64,000 nt of DNA, from positions 372,001 through 436,000 of the forward strand of contig NZ_JADIKC010000001.1 of assembly GCF_016905005.1 (NCBI RefSeq), given 5' to 3'. This DNA comes from Dyella kyungheensis (lineage in GTDB: Bacteria; Pseudomonadota; Gammaproteobacteria; Xanthomonadales; Rhodanobacteraceae). The stretch's first letter is position 1, and each line of letters starts with the position of its first letter. The notes beneath the pieces are model-generated. The model was not told where the DNA came from, did not search any database, and saw only the letters and a list, made by a program, of their open reading frames with translations. Shown in pieces: positions 1 to 8,588 of this stretch. Made by a program: the position numbers and the translations under genes.

Positions 1-1
1 A

Positions 2-1552
2 CCGAACCAGTCGATGCCATCGGGTCTGGGCTGGTTGCTGCGCGGCGAGCCCGACATGCAGGCGCTCGCCTTCGTCATCGCCTCGGCGATATTTGCCTTG
101 CTGCGCTGGCAGGCGGCCCGCGTGGGCACGCGATTGGCCAGCCGCTACGGTATGTACCTGCGCCAGACCGTGCATGCGCGGCGCATCGATGCGCCGTTGT
201 CCTCGTTGTCGGATGCCACCTCGGCTGAAATCGCCCACGTGCTCACCTACAACGTCGAGATCGTCACGCAGGGCTTCAATGCGCTGCTGCAATTGCTGGT
301 GGCTGCCATGACCACCATGGTCTGCCTTGCCATGGCCTTGTGGCTGTCGCCAGCGCTGTTGCTGGCGATGCCGCTGGTGGTGGGTTTCGCGCTGGTCGCT
401 TCGCGCATCAACGGGCGCGAGCAGGCCACGGTCAGCAGGCAGTACGTGGCCGACCTGACCCGTTTGTTCTGGATGAGCGAAGACTTTCCCCGCCGCTGGC
501 GGCATATCCGCTCGTTCGGCCGCGAGGATGCCGAGAAGGCGCATTACGCCGACATCTCGCAGCGCCTTGGCAACGGCTATCGTCACCAGCTGGATCTGAT
601 CGCCACGGGCCGGCTGGTACTGGAGATGCTGGCCGCGCTGGGCATTGCCGCGATCTTCTTCATCGCCAACCGGTGGCACGGCGTGGATCGCGCCGCGCTG
701 ATCGCCGTGTGCCTGCTGTTGGCGCGCCTGCTGCCTTACCTGGTGTCCACGCGGCAGAACTTTCAGCAGCTGCGGACTTCCATTCCGGCGTTCCAGTTGT
801 GGTTGCGCCATGTCGGCGTGGCGGCGGCCGTGCCGGCCGCGGCGATCCCGCCGATGGCCCTGCGCGAAGCGCTGCATATCCGCCAGCTTCGGCTCGATGC
901 GCCCACGCCGCTCGACCTGCGCGAACTCACCCTGGTACCCGGCGAACTGACCCTGGTCTGCGGCGACTCGGGCATCGGCAAGAGCAGCCTGATCGACGTG
1001 CTGGCCGGCATGACGGCACCGGCGCAGTTTCACGCGCGCATGGGCGAGCGTGCCGTCGATTTTTCTACCTACGCGGCCTTGGTGAGCAAGGGTGCCTATG
1101 TCAGCCAGAGCGTGCGCCCATGGCAGACCACGGTGCGCGAATGCCTGCGCTGGGCTGCGCCCGAGGCGGCGGATGCCGCGATGCTGCAAGCGCTCGCCGA
1201 TGTCGGCCTGGACAAGCGGCTGGCCGATACATCCAGCGCACTCGACACCACCTTGAGCAGTTCGTCCAGCCGCCTGTCCGGCGGCGAATTGCAGCGGCTG
1301 CTGCTGGCGCAGGTGCTGCTGCATCGTCCGGCGATTGCCCTGCTGGACGAGGCGACCAGTGCGCTGGATCCCGACGCGGAACTGGCCGTGCTGGCCGCCT
1401 TGAAACGCCGGTTGCCACAGACCATTGTGATCGTGGTGTCGCACCGCGCCGGCGTGGCCTCGGTGGCGGATCAATGCCTGGCGATCAGCGCAGGCAGCGC
1501 CACGGTGACCGCGACCGACGCGCGGGCCACGAGCGCGGCGGCCGCTCTCTAG
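2..1552 (+). CDS. ABC transporter, fused permease/ATP-binding protein (5' end cut by window)
   Basis: The reading frame is open from the first bases of the window with no upstream stop, so the gene begins outside and only the last 516 or so codons are seen. The N-terminal part has about five hydrophobic segments typical of an ABC exporter membrane domain. The C-terminal nucleotide-binding domain has a Walker A (GDSGIGKSS, about 962-988), the signature LSGGE (about 1276-1290), a Walker B LLDEATSALD and the switch histidine in VVSHR. By family this is an ATP-driven exporter half-molecule that would work as a dimer in the inner membrane; the substrate cannot be read from the sequence. Its stop overlaps the stop of the convergent membrane-protein gene by three bases. 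An ATG at 14 exists but the frame clearly extends upstream. Confidence 0.85.
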   Translation, partial: PNQSMPSGLGWLLRGEPDMQALAFVIASAIFALLRWQAARVGTRLASRYGMYLRQTVHARRIDAPLSSLSDATSAEIAHVLTYNVEIVTQGFNALLQLLVAAMTTMVCLAMALWLSPALLLAMPLVVGFALVASRINGREQATVSRQYVADLTRLFWMSEDFPRRWRHIRSFGREDAEKAHYADISQRLGNGYRHQLDLIATGRLVLEMLAALGIAAIFFIANRWHGVDRAALIAVCLLLARLLPYLVSTRQNFQQLRTSIPAFQLWLRHVGVAAAVPAAAIPPMALREALHIRQLRLDAPTPLDLRELTLVPGELTLVCGDSGIGKSSLIDVLAGMTAPAQFHARMGERAVDFSTYAALVSKGAYVSQSVRPWQTTVRECLRWAAPEAADAAMLQALADVGLDKRLADTSSALDTTLSSSSSRLSGGELQRLLLAQVLLHRPAIALLDEATSALDPDAELAVLAALKRRLPQTIVIVVSHRAGVASVADQCLAISAGSATVTATDARATSAAAAL

Positions 1553-2073
1553 GCGCCCGACATCGCATCCGGTTTCGCCGGCATCGGCCCGAGGAACATC
1601 GCGCGGAGCCGTTCCACGCCGATCACGCGCGCCAGCTCGGCAAACACGCAGTAGTTGAAGATGAGCACCAGCAGCAGGATCTGGATGGCCCAGAAATGCG
1701 GCCAGTTCATCGTGGCGAGCAACTGGTGATGTGCCGCGCCCCAGTCGTGCGTGTCCTTCCAGGCTTCGTGCAGCCGCTCCAGATAGTGGATGAAGGTGGC
1801 GATCAAGTTGTAGATCACCGTCTTCCACAGCACATTCCACAGCAACGGCTTTTCCGGAAACCGGTTGATGAAGGGCAGCATGTTGGCCAGCAGCACCGCC
1901 TTGCCCAGGATCAGCGCGGAGATCGCCACGGTGGCGAAGGTGGGCAGCGAGAGGCCGGTGCCGCGGGTCAACAGTCCGCGAACCAGCACGACCAGATTGA
2001 GCATGACGAAGAAGAAGATGGTCGGCGGCAGCATCTTCAACATTTCGTGTTTGATCTTTGCCAGCGCGCCCAT
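1549..2073 (-). CDS. Hypothetical integral membrane protein (174 aa)
   Basis: I do not recognise the family. The protein is strongly hydrophobic, with about four likely membrane segments: one near residues 15-35 (LPPTIFFFVMLNLVVLV), one near 45-65, a shorter one around 80-95 and one near 128-148 (WAIQILLLVLIFNYCVF). A His/Trp-rich loop (HYLERLHEAWKDTHDWGAAHH) lies between the third and last segments. The ATG at 2073 has a good ribosome site (GGGAG, 7 bases upstream). It is convergent with the ABC transporter gene and the two stop codons overlap. No partner gene lies directly upstream, so it is probably expressed alone. Confidence 0.7.
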   Translation of the reverse strand: MGALAKIKHEMLKMLPPTIFFFVMLNLVVLVRGLLTRGTGLSLPTFATVAISALILGKAVLLANMLPFINRFPEKPLLWNVLWKTVIYNLIATFIHYLERLHEAWKDTHDWGAAHHQLLATMNWPHFWAIQILLLVLIFNYCVFAELARVIGVERLRAMFLGPMPAKPDAMSGA

Positions 2074-2265
2074 GGGCTACTCCCGCGGATGTCGGTCGCC
2101 AGGCGGTGCGGAACGGGTTTGAGCTGCGCCTGGCGGAGGGCGCCCCGTGGCGAAGCGGCCCGTCCTACATAGGGCGCTTCGCGCACGTATTTCATCCGCT
2201 TGGGCCGCGCCGGGCTAGCGAACATCTACGGGCCGCGGCTTAGGTAATTTCGCCTAAGTAGGCGA

Positions 2266-2351
2266 CCTGTGGGAGCGCACCCTGTGCGCGACGGGTGCGC
2301 TGGGATGTATCGCTCCGTAGGTTTGTCGCGTACAGGGTGCGCTCCCACAGG
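2266..2351. repeat. REP-type inverted repeat (REPIN-like)
   Basis: Two 27-base arms (2266-2292 and 2325-2351) are inverted copies with one mismatch; the core is GTGGGAGCGCACCCTG. The loop contains a partial third copy (GGGTGCGCTGGGA). It sits between two minus-strand genes, as extragenic palindromes do. I recall similar GTGGGAGCGCACCCTGTGCGCGA units being frequent in Pseudomonas and Xanthomonadales genomes, but I cannot count copies here beyond this one. Confidence 0.75.
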
Positions 2352-2362
2352 AGGTTTTGAGG

Positions 2363-2827
2363 CTAGTGCAGGCGGTGTTTCCCATGCTGCGAGGCGCGGA
2401 TGGCACGCTCCACATCCGTGCGGTCGCCCATGCCCTGTTCGGGCCAGAGCGATGCATCGTCTTCCTTCAGCGATTCGCCGGCGAGGATATGCACAGCGAT
2501 CGCCTCCAGCTCGCGCATCACGGCGATCACTTCTTCGAGCGAACCGTCGTCGTCGATCTCCACGGTAAGCACGGCGAAACCGATCTCCACCGGCGGCGGC
2601 AGCACGTCGGGTGCGCGCAGATGGTGTTGCTCGCCCTCGCGCTCGCCGCGGTGACTGACGCGCGACACCACGGTGGTCGGCGCACTGGCGCTGGCGGCCG
2701 AGCGGCCCACGCTTTCGTCGCATTGCACGACGCCTTTGCGCCGGGGCAGGCCGCGGGACATCAGCTTGTCGAAGGCCGAGGCGGCGGCGAACTGGTTGTC
2801 GAATTTGGCCACGATCAGATTGCTCAC
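2363..2827 (-). CDS. Hypothetical stress-type protein (154 aa, GTG start)
   Basis: The start is chosen at a GTG (2825-2827) because GGGAGGA lies just upstream; the open frame extends further but its upstream part is antisense-like Arg-rich sequence. The protein begins with SNLIVAKFDNQ and AFDKLM, like the beta-alpha start of GsiB/17M-type general stress domains, followed by a low-complexity Ser/Ala stretch, a hydrophobic strand (VEIGFAVLTVEID) and an acidic C-terminal half. There is no signal peptide or membrane segment. It lies 20 bases after the stop of the upstream gene and is probably co-transcribed with it. Both have a similar N-terminal pattern, so they may act together in stress. Function is unknown. 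Confidence 0.6.
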   Translation of the reverse strand: MSNLIVAKFDNQFAAASAFDKLMSRGLPRRKGVVQCDESVGRSAASASAPTTVVSRVSHRGEREGEQHHLRAPDVLPPPVEIGFAVLTVEIDDDGSLEEVIAVMRELEAIAVHILAGESLKEDDASLWPEQGMGDRTDVERAIRASQHGKHRLH

Positions 2828-2847
2828 GGCGTGTCCTCCCGGACCGG

Positions 2848-3342
2848 CTAGGTCAATGCGGTGGCGCGATGAAAGTCCAGGTGACGCGCACCCAGGGCCA
2901 TCAGGGCGTGATGTGCGCGATGCAGCGTGTCGACATCGCCATCGATCACGATAAGAATCTTTCCTTCGCGAATCTCCTGCTCGAACTCCCGGTGCACCAC
3001 ATCGGGTACCGACGAGCCCACCAATGCGCTCACCCAGGCGCCTGTCGCCACGCCAATCAGCGCCATGGCGCCCACACCGGCAATGGTCAGGCCGATGGGC
3101 GTGACCAGGGCCAGCATGCCCGCAATCAGTCCGGAAGCGCCGCCGGTGACGGCGCCGCGAAGTGCGGCCGGATAGAAGTCGTTCATCACCAGTTTGCGAT
3201 CGTCCGGGATGCGATCCATCGAAATATCGTCGCGCGCGACCAGCGAAATGTCGCGATCGGCGATGCCGGCTTCGCGCGCGGCCTGGATGGCGCGGTTCGC
3301 GGCGCCGATGCCGACGGTGCTGTAGACATGCCGGATTTTCAT
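2848..3342 (-). CDS. General stress protein-like, glycine-zipper membrane protein (164 aa)
   Basis: I start at the ATG at 3342 (MKIRHVYSTVG) because the upstream extension looks non-coding. Residues 1-50 resemble the 17M-type general stress domain (VYSTVGIGAANRAIQAAREAG, DISLVARDD). Residues 62-110 form a Gly/Ala-rich double hydrophobic segment (GAVTGGASGLIAGMLALV, TIAGVGAMALIGVATGAWV), like glycine-zipper membrane insertions. The C-terminal part carries REFEQEIREGKILIVIDGD. It is the first gene of a two-gene unit with the downstream GTG-start gene. The domain assignment comes from pattern resemblance only; no reaction can be inferred. Confidence 0.65.
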   Translation of the reverse strand: MKIRHVYSTVGIGAANRAIQAAREAGIADRDISLVARDDISMDRIPDDRKLVMNDFYPAALRGAVTGGASGLIAGMLALVTPIGLTIAGVGAMALIGVATGAWVSALVGSSVPDVVHREFEQEIREGKILIVIDGDVDTLHRAHHALMALGARHLDFHRATALT

Positions 3343-3509
3343 GCCCGCAGGCTTGCATGGCCGGCGTGAACGCCGTGGTGTCGGCATGTGACCGACGTGG
3401 GCAGGAGCATGAGTCTTCACTGAACGTGGTCGAATGTTGTGCGAAAGGATGACGTGCGCTGCACATCCGGTGGCTTAGATCATTAGGCACACTCGATCAG
3501 GAGTCCGCT

Positions 3510-3998
3510 ATGCCCGAAGCAAAGACGCGCAAAGCCGTGACGCGCGACAAACGGCAAGGCAAATCGGCCAGTACGCAGGCCGGTGAGTTCGTGCGCGAGG
3601 AAATCGAACACGTACGCGAAGGCAAACACGGTGCGCGTTCCACCAAGCAGGCGATTGCCATCGGCCTGTCCAAGGCCAGGCGCGCTGGCGTCAAGGCGCC
3701 GGTGAGCAAGACGGCGAGCACATCGACGCGCAAGAAAGCCGCGCAGGACGAGACCGCCGCCAAGCATCGCCGCAAACCCTCGACTACCCGTTCGCGGGCC
3801 ACCACCCGCGCATTGAAGAAGGAAGGGCACACGGCCGCCACGCATTCGGCGGTGTCCAAGCAGGCGAAGGCGAGCGCGAAAAAGCGCACCAGCGCATCGC
3901 GCTCGACCGCTGCCAAGAAGGCCGCGCGCACCAAGGGTGCCGCTGGCCGTCCCGCCGCTGCCAAGAAGGCAGCCCGTACCCGCAAGGCGCGTGCATGA
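3510..3998 (+). CDS. Basic histone H1-like protein with DUF6496-type N-terminus (162 aa)
   Basis: Residues 20-60 (AGEFVREEIEHVREGKHG, then STKQAIAIGLSKARRAGVK) match the pattern of DUF6496 proteins. The rest is low-complexity Lys/Ala/Arg/Thr, ending in repeated AAKKAARTKGAAGRPAAAKKAA, as in bacterial H1-like nucleoid proteins. It is very basic with no membrane segment, so DNA or RNA binding is a reasonable inference. The ATG is preceded by AGGAG at 8 bases. It stands alone between a divergent stress-protein pair and a lipoprotein gene. An alternative is a plasmid-partition-like or stress-related protein; I cannot tell. Confidence 0.75.
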   Translation: MPEAKTRKAVTRDKRQGKSASTQAGEFVREEIEHVREGKHGARSTKQAIAIGLSKARRAGVKAPVSKTASTSTRKKAAQDETAAKHRRKPSTTRSRATTRALKKEGHTAATHSAVSKQAKASAKKRTSASRSTAAKKAARTKGAAGRPAAAKKAARTRKARA

Positions 3999-4097
3999 CC
4001 GCAACATAGGACGACTCGGTTCCGCTCCACTCGCGCACTATCGACCCATGTTCTATGGGTTCACGGTTTCATTGGTTCACGCCCACGGAGGTAACCC

Positions 4098-4316
4098 ATG
4101 GTTTTTTCGACACGCAAGATGTGTGCACCGCTGGTGCTGGCTTTGGTAGCCGTTGCCGGTTGCAGTCACCAGGGTGACGACAGCGCCAGTACGCCGCCGC
4201 CCGCACCGGCCAGCACCGCGGCCGCGCCGGCTCCGGTATCGCCGGCCACGCCCGCCACGGCGCCGACGCCCGCTTATCCACAGAGCTCGCCGGCTCCGGC
4301 AACCACCACGCATTAA
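4098..4316 (+). CDS. Small Pro/Ala-rich lipoprotein (72 aa)
   Basis: The N-terminus has Lys/Arg, then a hydrophobic stretch and the lipobox LVAVAGC with Cys at residue 22, a clear signal for lipid attachment. The mature part is almost only Pro, Ala, Thr and Ser (PAPASTAAAPAPVSPATPA), a flexible linker with no folded domain. GGAGG lies about 8 bases before the ATG. A strong hairpin follows the gene. It may be a surface or periplasmic spacer; no function can be assigned. Confidence 0.7.
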   Translation: MVFSTRKMCAPLVLALVAVAGCSHQGDDSASTPPPAPASTAAAPAPVSPATPATAPTPAYPQSSPAPATTTH

Positions 4317-4333
4317 TGGTTGCGGGTGGCATG

Positions 4334-4367
4334 AGCCACGCGATCCCTTGACGGGGATCGCGTGGCT
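4334..4367. terminator. Hairpin terminator between convergent genes
   Basis: A perfect 14-bp stem (4334-4347 with 4354-4367) has a 6-base loop and lies 17 bases after the lipoprotein stop and 24 bases before the stop of the convergent DUF4142 gene. There is no long T run, so it may need Rho or act only partly, but the location fits a bidirectional terminator. Confidence 0.65.
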
Positions 4368-4390
4368 TTGGCGTGTTCACCGTTCGGCGA

Positions 4391-4936
4391 TCAGGGCGTG
4401 CCCATCGGCGGATGGGTGGACAGCGCTTCGGCCATTTCCAGGTGGTGCTTGAGCGTCGGCAAGGTCGCGCTGGCAAACGCCTTCACGTCCGGGTCGCTGC
4501 TGTGCGAGGCGGCGTCGAACAGCGCAATGGCTTTCTGGTGGCCGCCCACCATCGCCGATGCATAGGCCTTGTCGAAATCGCTGCCGCTCAGGGATTGCAG
4601 CTTGTCCATCACGTCCGACGGCGGTGGCTGCAGCACCACGTTGGCATGTTTGCGGCTGGCCAGCGCGGCCAGCTGCTTGTTGGCGGCGGTATGGTCCTTC
4701 ACCAGTTGCTGCGCAAGCGCCTTGGTTTGCGGCGAAGAGGCCTTCTGCATGGCCAGCTGGCCCATCTGCACTTCACCGGCGCCATCGCTGGAAGCCTTGG
4801 TGAAGAACTCCTGGTCCGATACGGGACTCTGCGCCGATGGCGATTCGCCTGACGTGGCGGCCTGGGCCCAGAGTTCGCTGCTCAACGGCACCGAGATGAA
4901 CAATGCCGTGGCGATAATGAGGGATGATCGATGCAT
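4391..4936 (-). CDS. DUF4142 family periplasmic protein (181 aa)
   Basis: The ATG at 4936 is selected because it opens a signal peptide (MHRSSLIIATALFISVPL, cleavage likely after LWAQA) and has AAGGTGG upstream; an in-frame extension is Cys/His/Arg-rich and unlikely to be coding. The mature part has the DUF4142 pattern: FTKASSDGAGEVQMGQLA, ALAQQLVKDHTAANKQLAALA, and FDKAYASAMVGGHQKAIALF. This is the ferritin-like four-helix fold of the family, found in periplasmic proteins of unknown role. It is transcribed alone; hairpins flank it on both sides. Confidence 0.85.
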   Translation of the reverse strand: MHRSSLIIATALFISVPLSSELWAQAATSGESPSAQSPVSDQEFFTKASSDGAGEVQMGQLAMQKASSPQTKALAQQLVKDHTAANKQLAALASRKHANVVLQPPPSDVMDKLQSLSGSDFDKAYASAMVGGHQKAIALFDAASHSSDPDVKAFASATLPTLKHHLEMAEALSTHPPMGTP

Positions 4937-5079
4937 GACGGCCACCTTGTTCCACTGGAAGAGGTGACAAAACCGTAGTGGGCGCGCGATCCCGGGCGTG
5001 TGACACCGGTGTGTGCATCGCGTCGTGACCAATCCTGTGTTGCCAAAACGACAGCTTTGCGCGTGGCACACGCCGAACG

Positions 5080-5109
5080 GCCGGATCGCGATCTGCATCG
5101 CGATCCGGC
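5080..5109. terminator. Hairpin terminator downstream of AhpD-like gene
   Basis: A perfect 13-bp stem (5080-5092 with 5097-5109) with a 4-base loop lies 8 bases beyond the stop of the minus-strand AhpD-like gene and upstream of the DUF4142 gene. It is GC-rich with no T tract. Confidence 0.65.
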
Positions 5110-5117
5110 GTGCAGCC

Positions 5118-5654
5118 TCAGGCCGCCTTGGGGAAGTCGAGCACCGTGTCGTTGACGCGGTTGACCATATTGGTGAACAGGATCGCGCTGATGGCCAGGA
5201 TCGCTTCCAGGATCTGGCGATCGCTGTAACCGACGGCCTTCACCTTGGCGACTTCGTCGGCGGACACGGTGTTGCTGGTGGTCACCAGCGTCAGTGCGAA
5301 CTTGATCAGCGCGTCGACCTTGGCGTTGCCTTCGAGGCCGCCCTTGCGGATCTGCTGGATCTGCTCGGCGGTGTAGCCGGCCATCTTGCCGGTCATGCTG
5401 TGGGCGGCGAGACAGTAGTCACACTGCGACGCTTCGCTCACCGCGAGATTGATCGCTTCGAGCTCCAGCGGCGAGAGCTCGCCCTGCTTCAGCACGGCGC
5501 CGGTGTGCAGCACATGGGCCAGCACGTTCGGGGCACTGCTGCCGATGGTGGCGTAGGCGTTGGGCACCTTGCCGACCGCCTTCTTGATGGCGGCAAACAG
5601 GGCGGCGGACTCTTCCGGTGCTTCGGCAACATTGATGGTGGCAAGACGGCTCAT
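5118..5654 (-). CDS. Carboxymuconolactone decarboxylase/AhpD-like peroxidase (178 aa)
   Basis: The active-site pattern E-x-x-x-C-x-x-C-x-x-x-H is present: E74, C78, C81 and H85 (EASQCDYCLAAH). This is the AhpD-like disulfide/peroxidase motif, so a cytoplasmic peroxidase or carbonyl-detoxifying role is likely. The length and all-helical character fit the CMD superfamily. The start at 5654 has AGGAG 9 bases upstream. The gene is divergent from an AraC-family regulator 131 bases away, an arrangement often seen for a regulator and its target; control by that regulator is inferred. A hairpin follows the stop. Confidence 0.9.
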   Translation of the reverse strand: MSRLATINVAEAPEESAALFAAIKKAVGKVPNAYATIGSSAPNVLAHVLHTGAVLKQGELSPLELEAINLAVSEASQCDYCLAAHSMTGKMAGYTAEQIQQIRKGGLEGNAKVDALIKFALTLVTTSNTVSADEVAKVKAVGYSDRQILEAILAISAILFTNMVNRVNDTVLDFPKAA

Positions 5655-5785
5655 GACATGTACTCCTGGTATTGGGTTGAAGAGTTGGTGTGTGGTGAAA
5701 CCTTGACCGTGTGAAAATGATAGGAACGGAGCCCCCTTCGTTCCGCACACGCGCGTCTCAATCCTTTGCCCGGGAGTCTCAACCG

Positions 5786-6703
5786 ATGGATGGCCTCGAT
5801 CGACTGGTGCACGCCGTCGCACCCACCGGTTCCGTGGAGCTGCAATGCCATTTCGCCGGGGATTGGACGCTCGACCATCCGTCGACACCGCCCAACCATC
5901 TGCCGTACCACATCATCCTGGCCGGCCACGCCGAGCTGGAGCTGGACGGCAAGACCAGCGCGCTGGTCCCGGGCGACGTGCTGCTGTTTCCCTACGGCGA
6001 CGCGCACATCCTGCGCAGCACCACGGCTGGCATCGATGGTCAACGCCCGATGCTGGAAAACCGGCGCCGGCCGCATGGCCGCGTCACGCTGATCGAACAT
6101 GGCGGCGACGGTCCGGCGCTGGACATGCTGTGCGGTGCGTTCCAGCTATCGGGCGCTACCGATGCCTTATGGACCGGCTTGCCCAAGGTGCTGCACGTGA
6201 GGACGGAGCATCGCGATGCGCTGCTCGGACTCATCCAGGTCCTGCGTGACGAAGCGGCGCGCCCCTTGCCGGGCGGGGGCACCGTGGTCGAAAGCGTCAC
6301 CGGCGCGATGTTCACGCTGATCCTTCGCAGCATGACGGCGAGCGGACAGCTGCAGCTGGGTATCCTGGGCATGCTGGCGCACCCGAAGATGGCCCTGGTG
6401 GTGGATGCGGTGCTGAAAGATCCTGCGCACGCCTGGACGCTGCAAAGCATGGCGGAGGTGGCGCATACCTCGCGCGCCAGCTTCGCGCGGCACTTCAGCG
6501 AGATCAGCGGGATGACGCCGATGGACTGGGTCAACGGCGTGCGCCTGGGCGTGGCGGCGCAGTCGCTGCGCGCGGGGCGCTTGTCGGCGGGCAGGGCGGC
6601 GGAGTTGGCCGGCTATGCCTCGGAAGCGGCGTTTGCCCGCGCATTCAAGACACGCTACGGCACGCCGCCTGCTGCGTACGGTCGTTTGCACGCAGCGCGC
6701 TGA
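5786..6703 (+). CDS. AraC-family regulator with cupin sensor domain (305 aa)
   Basis: The ATG at 5786 is preferred (GGGAG 11 bases upstream) over an in-frame ATG at 5711. Residues 1-190 form a cupin-like sensor (HHIILAGHAELELDG-type strands; LVPGDVLLFPYGDAH), the rest a two-helix-turn-helix AraC DNA-binding domain (TLQSMAEVAHTSRASFARHF and AAELAGYASEAAFARAFK, GTPPAAYG). Such proteins with an N-terminal cupin_6 domain usually control an adjacent oxidoreductase gene. Here it is divergent from the AhpD-like gene. An inverted repeat GGAACG/CGTTCC (5723-5744) lies in the gap and could be an operator. The ligand is not known. Confidence 0.9.
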   Translation: MDGLDRLVHAVAPTGSVELQCHFAGDWTLDHPSTPPNHLPYHIILAGHAELELDGKTSALVPGDVLLFPYGDAHILRSTTAGIDGQRPMLENRRRPHGRVTLIEHGGDGPALDMLCGAFQLSGATDALWTGLPKVLHVRTEHRDALLGLIQVLRDEAARPLPGGGTVVESVTGAMFTLILRSMTASGQLQLGILGMLAHPKMALVVDAVLKDPAHAWTLQSMAEVAHTSRASFARHFSEISGMTPMDWVNGVRLGVAAQSLRAGRLSAGRAAELAGYASEAAFARAFKTRYGTPPAAYGRLHAAR

Positions 6704-6709
6704 GCGCCA

Positions 6710-7669
6710 TCAGGCCGTGGCCAGATCGTCCGGCTCGTAGACGGGCGACTGCCGCCGGATCGCCTGTGGCGGTTGGCCGAACGCGCGAACGAACGCTCGG
6801 CGCATGCGTTCGCGATCGGCGAATCCCACCTCGCGCGCCACCACTTCGACCGGATGGCGCGTCTGCTCCATCATCAGGCGCGCCGCCTCGATGCGCAGGT
6901 GCTCCACCGCTTTGGCTGGCGACTGGCCGGTTTCCGCGCGGAACGCACGGCTGAACTGGCGCGCGCTGAGGTTGGCGGCAGCGGCGAGTTCTTCCACCGA
7001 CAGCGTCGAGCGCAGGTGGCTCTTCGCGTAGGTCAGCGCGCTCTGGATGCGGTCGGATTTGGGTTCCAGTTCCAGCAACGTGGAGAACTGCGACTGGCCG
7101 CCCGCGCGGCGGTGATAGAGCACGAGCTTGCGCGCCACCTTGCGCGCCACCTCGATGCCCAAGTCCTTCTCCACCATCGCCAAGGCCAGATCCACGCCGG
7201 CGCTCATGCCGGCCGAGGTCCAGATGTCGCCGTCGATGATGAAGATGCGGTCCTCTTCCACATCCACGTTCGGATGGCGCTCGGCCAGCTCGCGCGCCAG
7301 CAGCCAGTGGGTGGTGGCACGGCGTCCGTCGAGCAGGCCGGTTTCGGCCAGCAGGAAGGTGCCGGTGCAGATCGCGGCCACCCGCCGCGCCCGCGACGGC
7401 GCCTCGCGGACGAAATCGAGCAGTGCGGGCGTGCTCTCGGGGATGCCCACGCCGCCGCAGATCAGCAGGGTGTCGAACGGCTCGGCGGAGAACGCTTCGC
7501 TCTGCGTCGTCATGCCGAACGAACTGCGCACGGCCGCACCCGTCTCGGACAGGTAATGGACGTCGTAGACGCTCTCCTCCAGCTCGATATTGGCGAATTC
7601 GAACACCGAGGCAGCCGCCAGGCTCATCATCTGGAAGCCGTGAAAGATAACAAAACCAATACGTTGCAT
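6710..7669 (-). CDS. GlxA-type regulator: DJ-1/PfpI domain plus AraC helix-turn-helix (319 aa)
   Basis: Residues 1-180 have the DJ-1/PfpI fold with the nucleophile-elbow cysteine in VAAICTGTFLLAETGLL and a following TTHW; residues 215-315 are an AraC-type DNA-binding domain (LSVEELAAAANLSARQFSRAF, VGFADRERMRRAF). The family regulates metabolism of amines and related small molecules, but the ligand varies. The start at 7669 has GAGG upstream. It is divergent from a short-chain dehydrogenase 115 bases away, its most likely target. Its stop lies 6 bases from the stop of the convergent AraC gene. Confidence 0.9.
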   Translation of the reverse strand: MQRIGFVIFHGFQMMSLAAASVFEFANIELEESVYDVHYLSETGAAVRSSFGMTTQSEAFSAEPFDTLLICGGVGIPESTPALLDFVREAPSRARRVAAICTGTFLLAETGLLDGRRATTHWLLARELAERHPNVDVEEDRIFIIDGDIWTSAGMSAGVDLALAMVEKDLGIEVARKVARKLVLYHRRAGGQSQFSTLLELEPKSDRIQSALTYAKSHLRSTLSVEELAAAANLSARQFSRAFRAETGQSPAKAVEHLRIEAARLMMEQTRHPVEVVAREVGFADRERMRRAFVRAFGQPPQAIRRQSPVYEPDDLATA

Positions 7670-7784
7670 GGGGTGGCCTCGCCGTGTCCTAAAAGGTGGC
7701 ATATGCGACATTTAAGTCTTGATGGGGTCGACTTACAACTATCCCCATACCCCGGCACCCCGCCGGCACCTGTGGAGCAACGAC

Positions 7785-8588
7785 ATGACGACCCAACCCA
7801 AGGGCACGGCCCTGATCACCGGCGCCTCATCCGGCATCGGCGCCATCTATGCGGACCGCCTGGCCCGCCGCGGCTACGACCTGATCCTGGTGGCGCGCAA
7901 CCGCGAACGCCTGAGCGACCTGGCCCGCCGCCTGACCGATGCCACCGGCCGCTCGGTGCAGGTGTTCCCGGCCGACCTCGGCGACGCGACCGAACTGGCC
8001 AAGGTGGAAGCGCTGCTGCGCAACGACCGCAGCATTACCCTGCTGGTCAACAACGCAGGCTTCGGTGCCGCGACGCCGCTGCTGCAATCGGACGTGGCAC
8101 GCATGTCCGAGATGATCTCGCTCAACGTGAACGCGCTGACGCGCCTCGCTTATGCGGCGGTGCCCGGCTTCGTCGAGCGCGGCCATGGCACGGTGGTCAA
8201 CATCGCCTCCATCGTGGCGGTGGCACCGGAAATGCTCAACGGCGTGTACGGCGGCTCCAAGGCCTACGTGCTGGCGTTCTCCCAGTCACTGCATCACGAA
8301 CTGGCCGACAAGGGCGTGAAGGTGCAGGCCGTATTGCCGGGTGCAACTGCCACCGAGTTCTGGGACGTGCTGGGCCATCCGGTCAGCAACCTGCCGCCGG
8401 CCTGGGTGATGACGGCCGACAACATGGTGGACGCGGCGCTGGCGGGCCTCGACCAGGGCGAGCTGGTCACCATTCCCGCCTTGCCCGATGCGGCCGACTG
8501 GGGTAGCTACGAAGCAGCGCGCCAGAAGCTGATGCCGAACCTGTCGCACACCAAGCCCGCCGCTCGCTATGGCCTCGCGTCGGCTTGA
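7785..8588 (+). CDS. Classical short-chain dehydrogenase/reductase (267 aa)
   Basis: The cofactor motif TGASSGIG, the NNAG motif and the catalytic Y-x-x-x-K (YGGSKAYV) are all present, with the catalytic Ser in NIASIV. It is a soluble NAD(P)-dependent oxidoreductase; the substrate is unknown. GGAG lies 8 bases before the ATG at 7785. It is divergent from the GlxA-type regulator, which probably controls it. The C-terminal part (PALPDAADWGSYEAARQKLMPNL) resembles SDRs annotated as DltE-like or YqjQ-like proteins. Confidence 0.9.
   Translation: MTTQPKGTALITGASSGIGAIYADRLARRGYDLILVARNRERLSDLARRLTDATGRSVQVFPADLGDATELAKVEALLRNDRSITLLVNNAGFGAATPLLQSDVARMSEMISLNVNALTRLAYAAVPGFVERGHGTVVNIASIVAVAPEMLNGVYGGSKAYVLAFSQSLHHELADKGVKVQAVLPGATATEFWDVLGHPVSNLPPAWVMTADNMVDAALAGLDQGELVTIPALPDAADWGSYEAARQKLMPNLSHTKPAARYGLASA

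Noticed and set aside
340-2172. 610-codon plus-strand frame overlapping the ABC transporter and membrane protein
   Set aside because: The ABC frame has Walker A, signature and Walker B motifs; this frame is Arg/Gly/Pro-rich without motifs.
3510-3998. Toxin-antitoxin or phage protein because of its low complexity
   Set aside because: The N-terminal DUF6496-like pattern and H1-like Lys/Ala tail are better explained as a nucleoid-type protein; no partner gene is adjacent.
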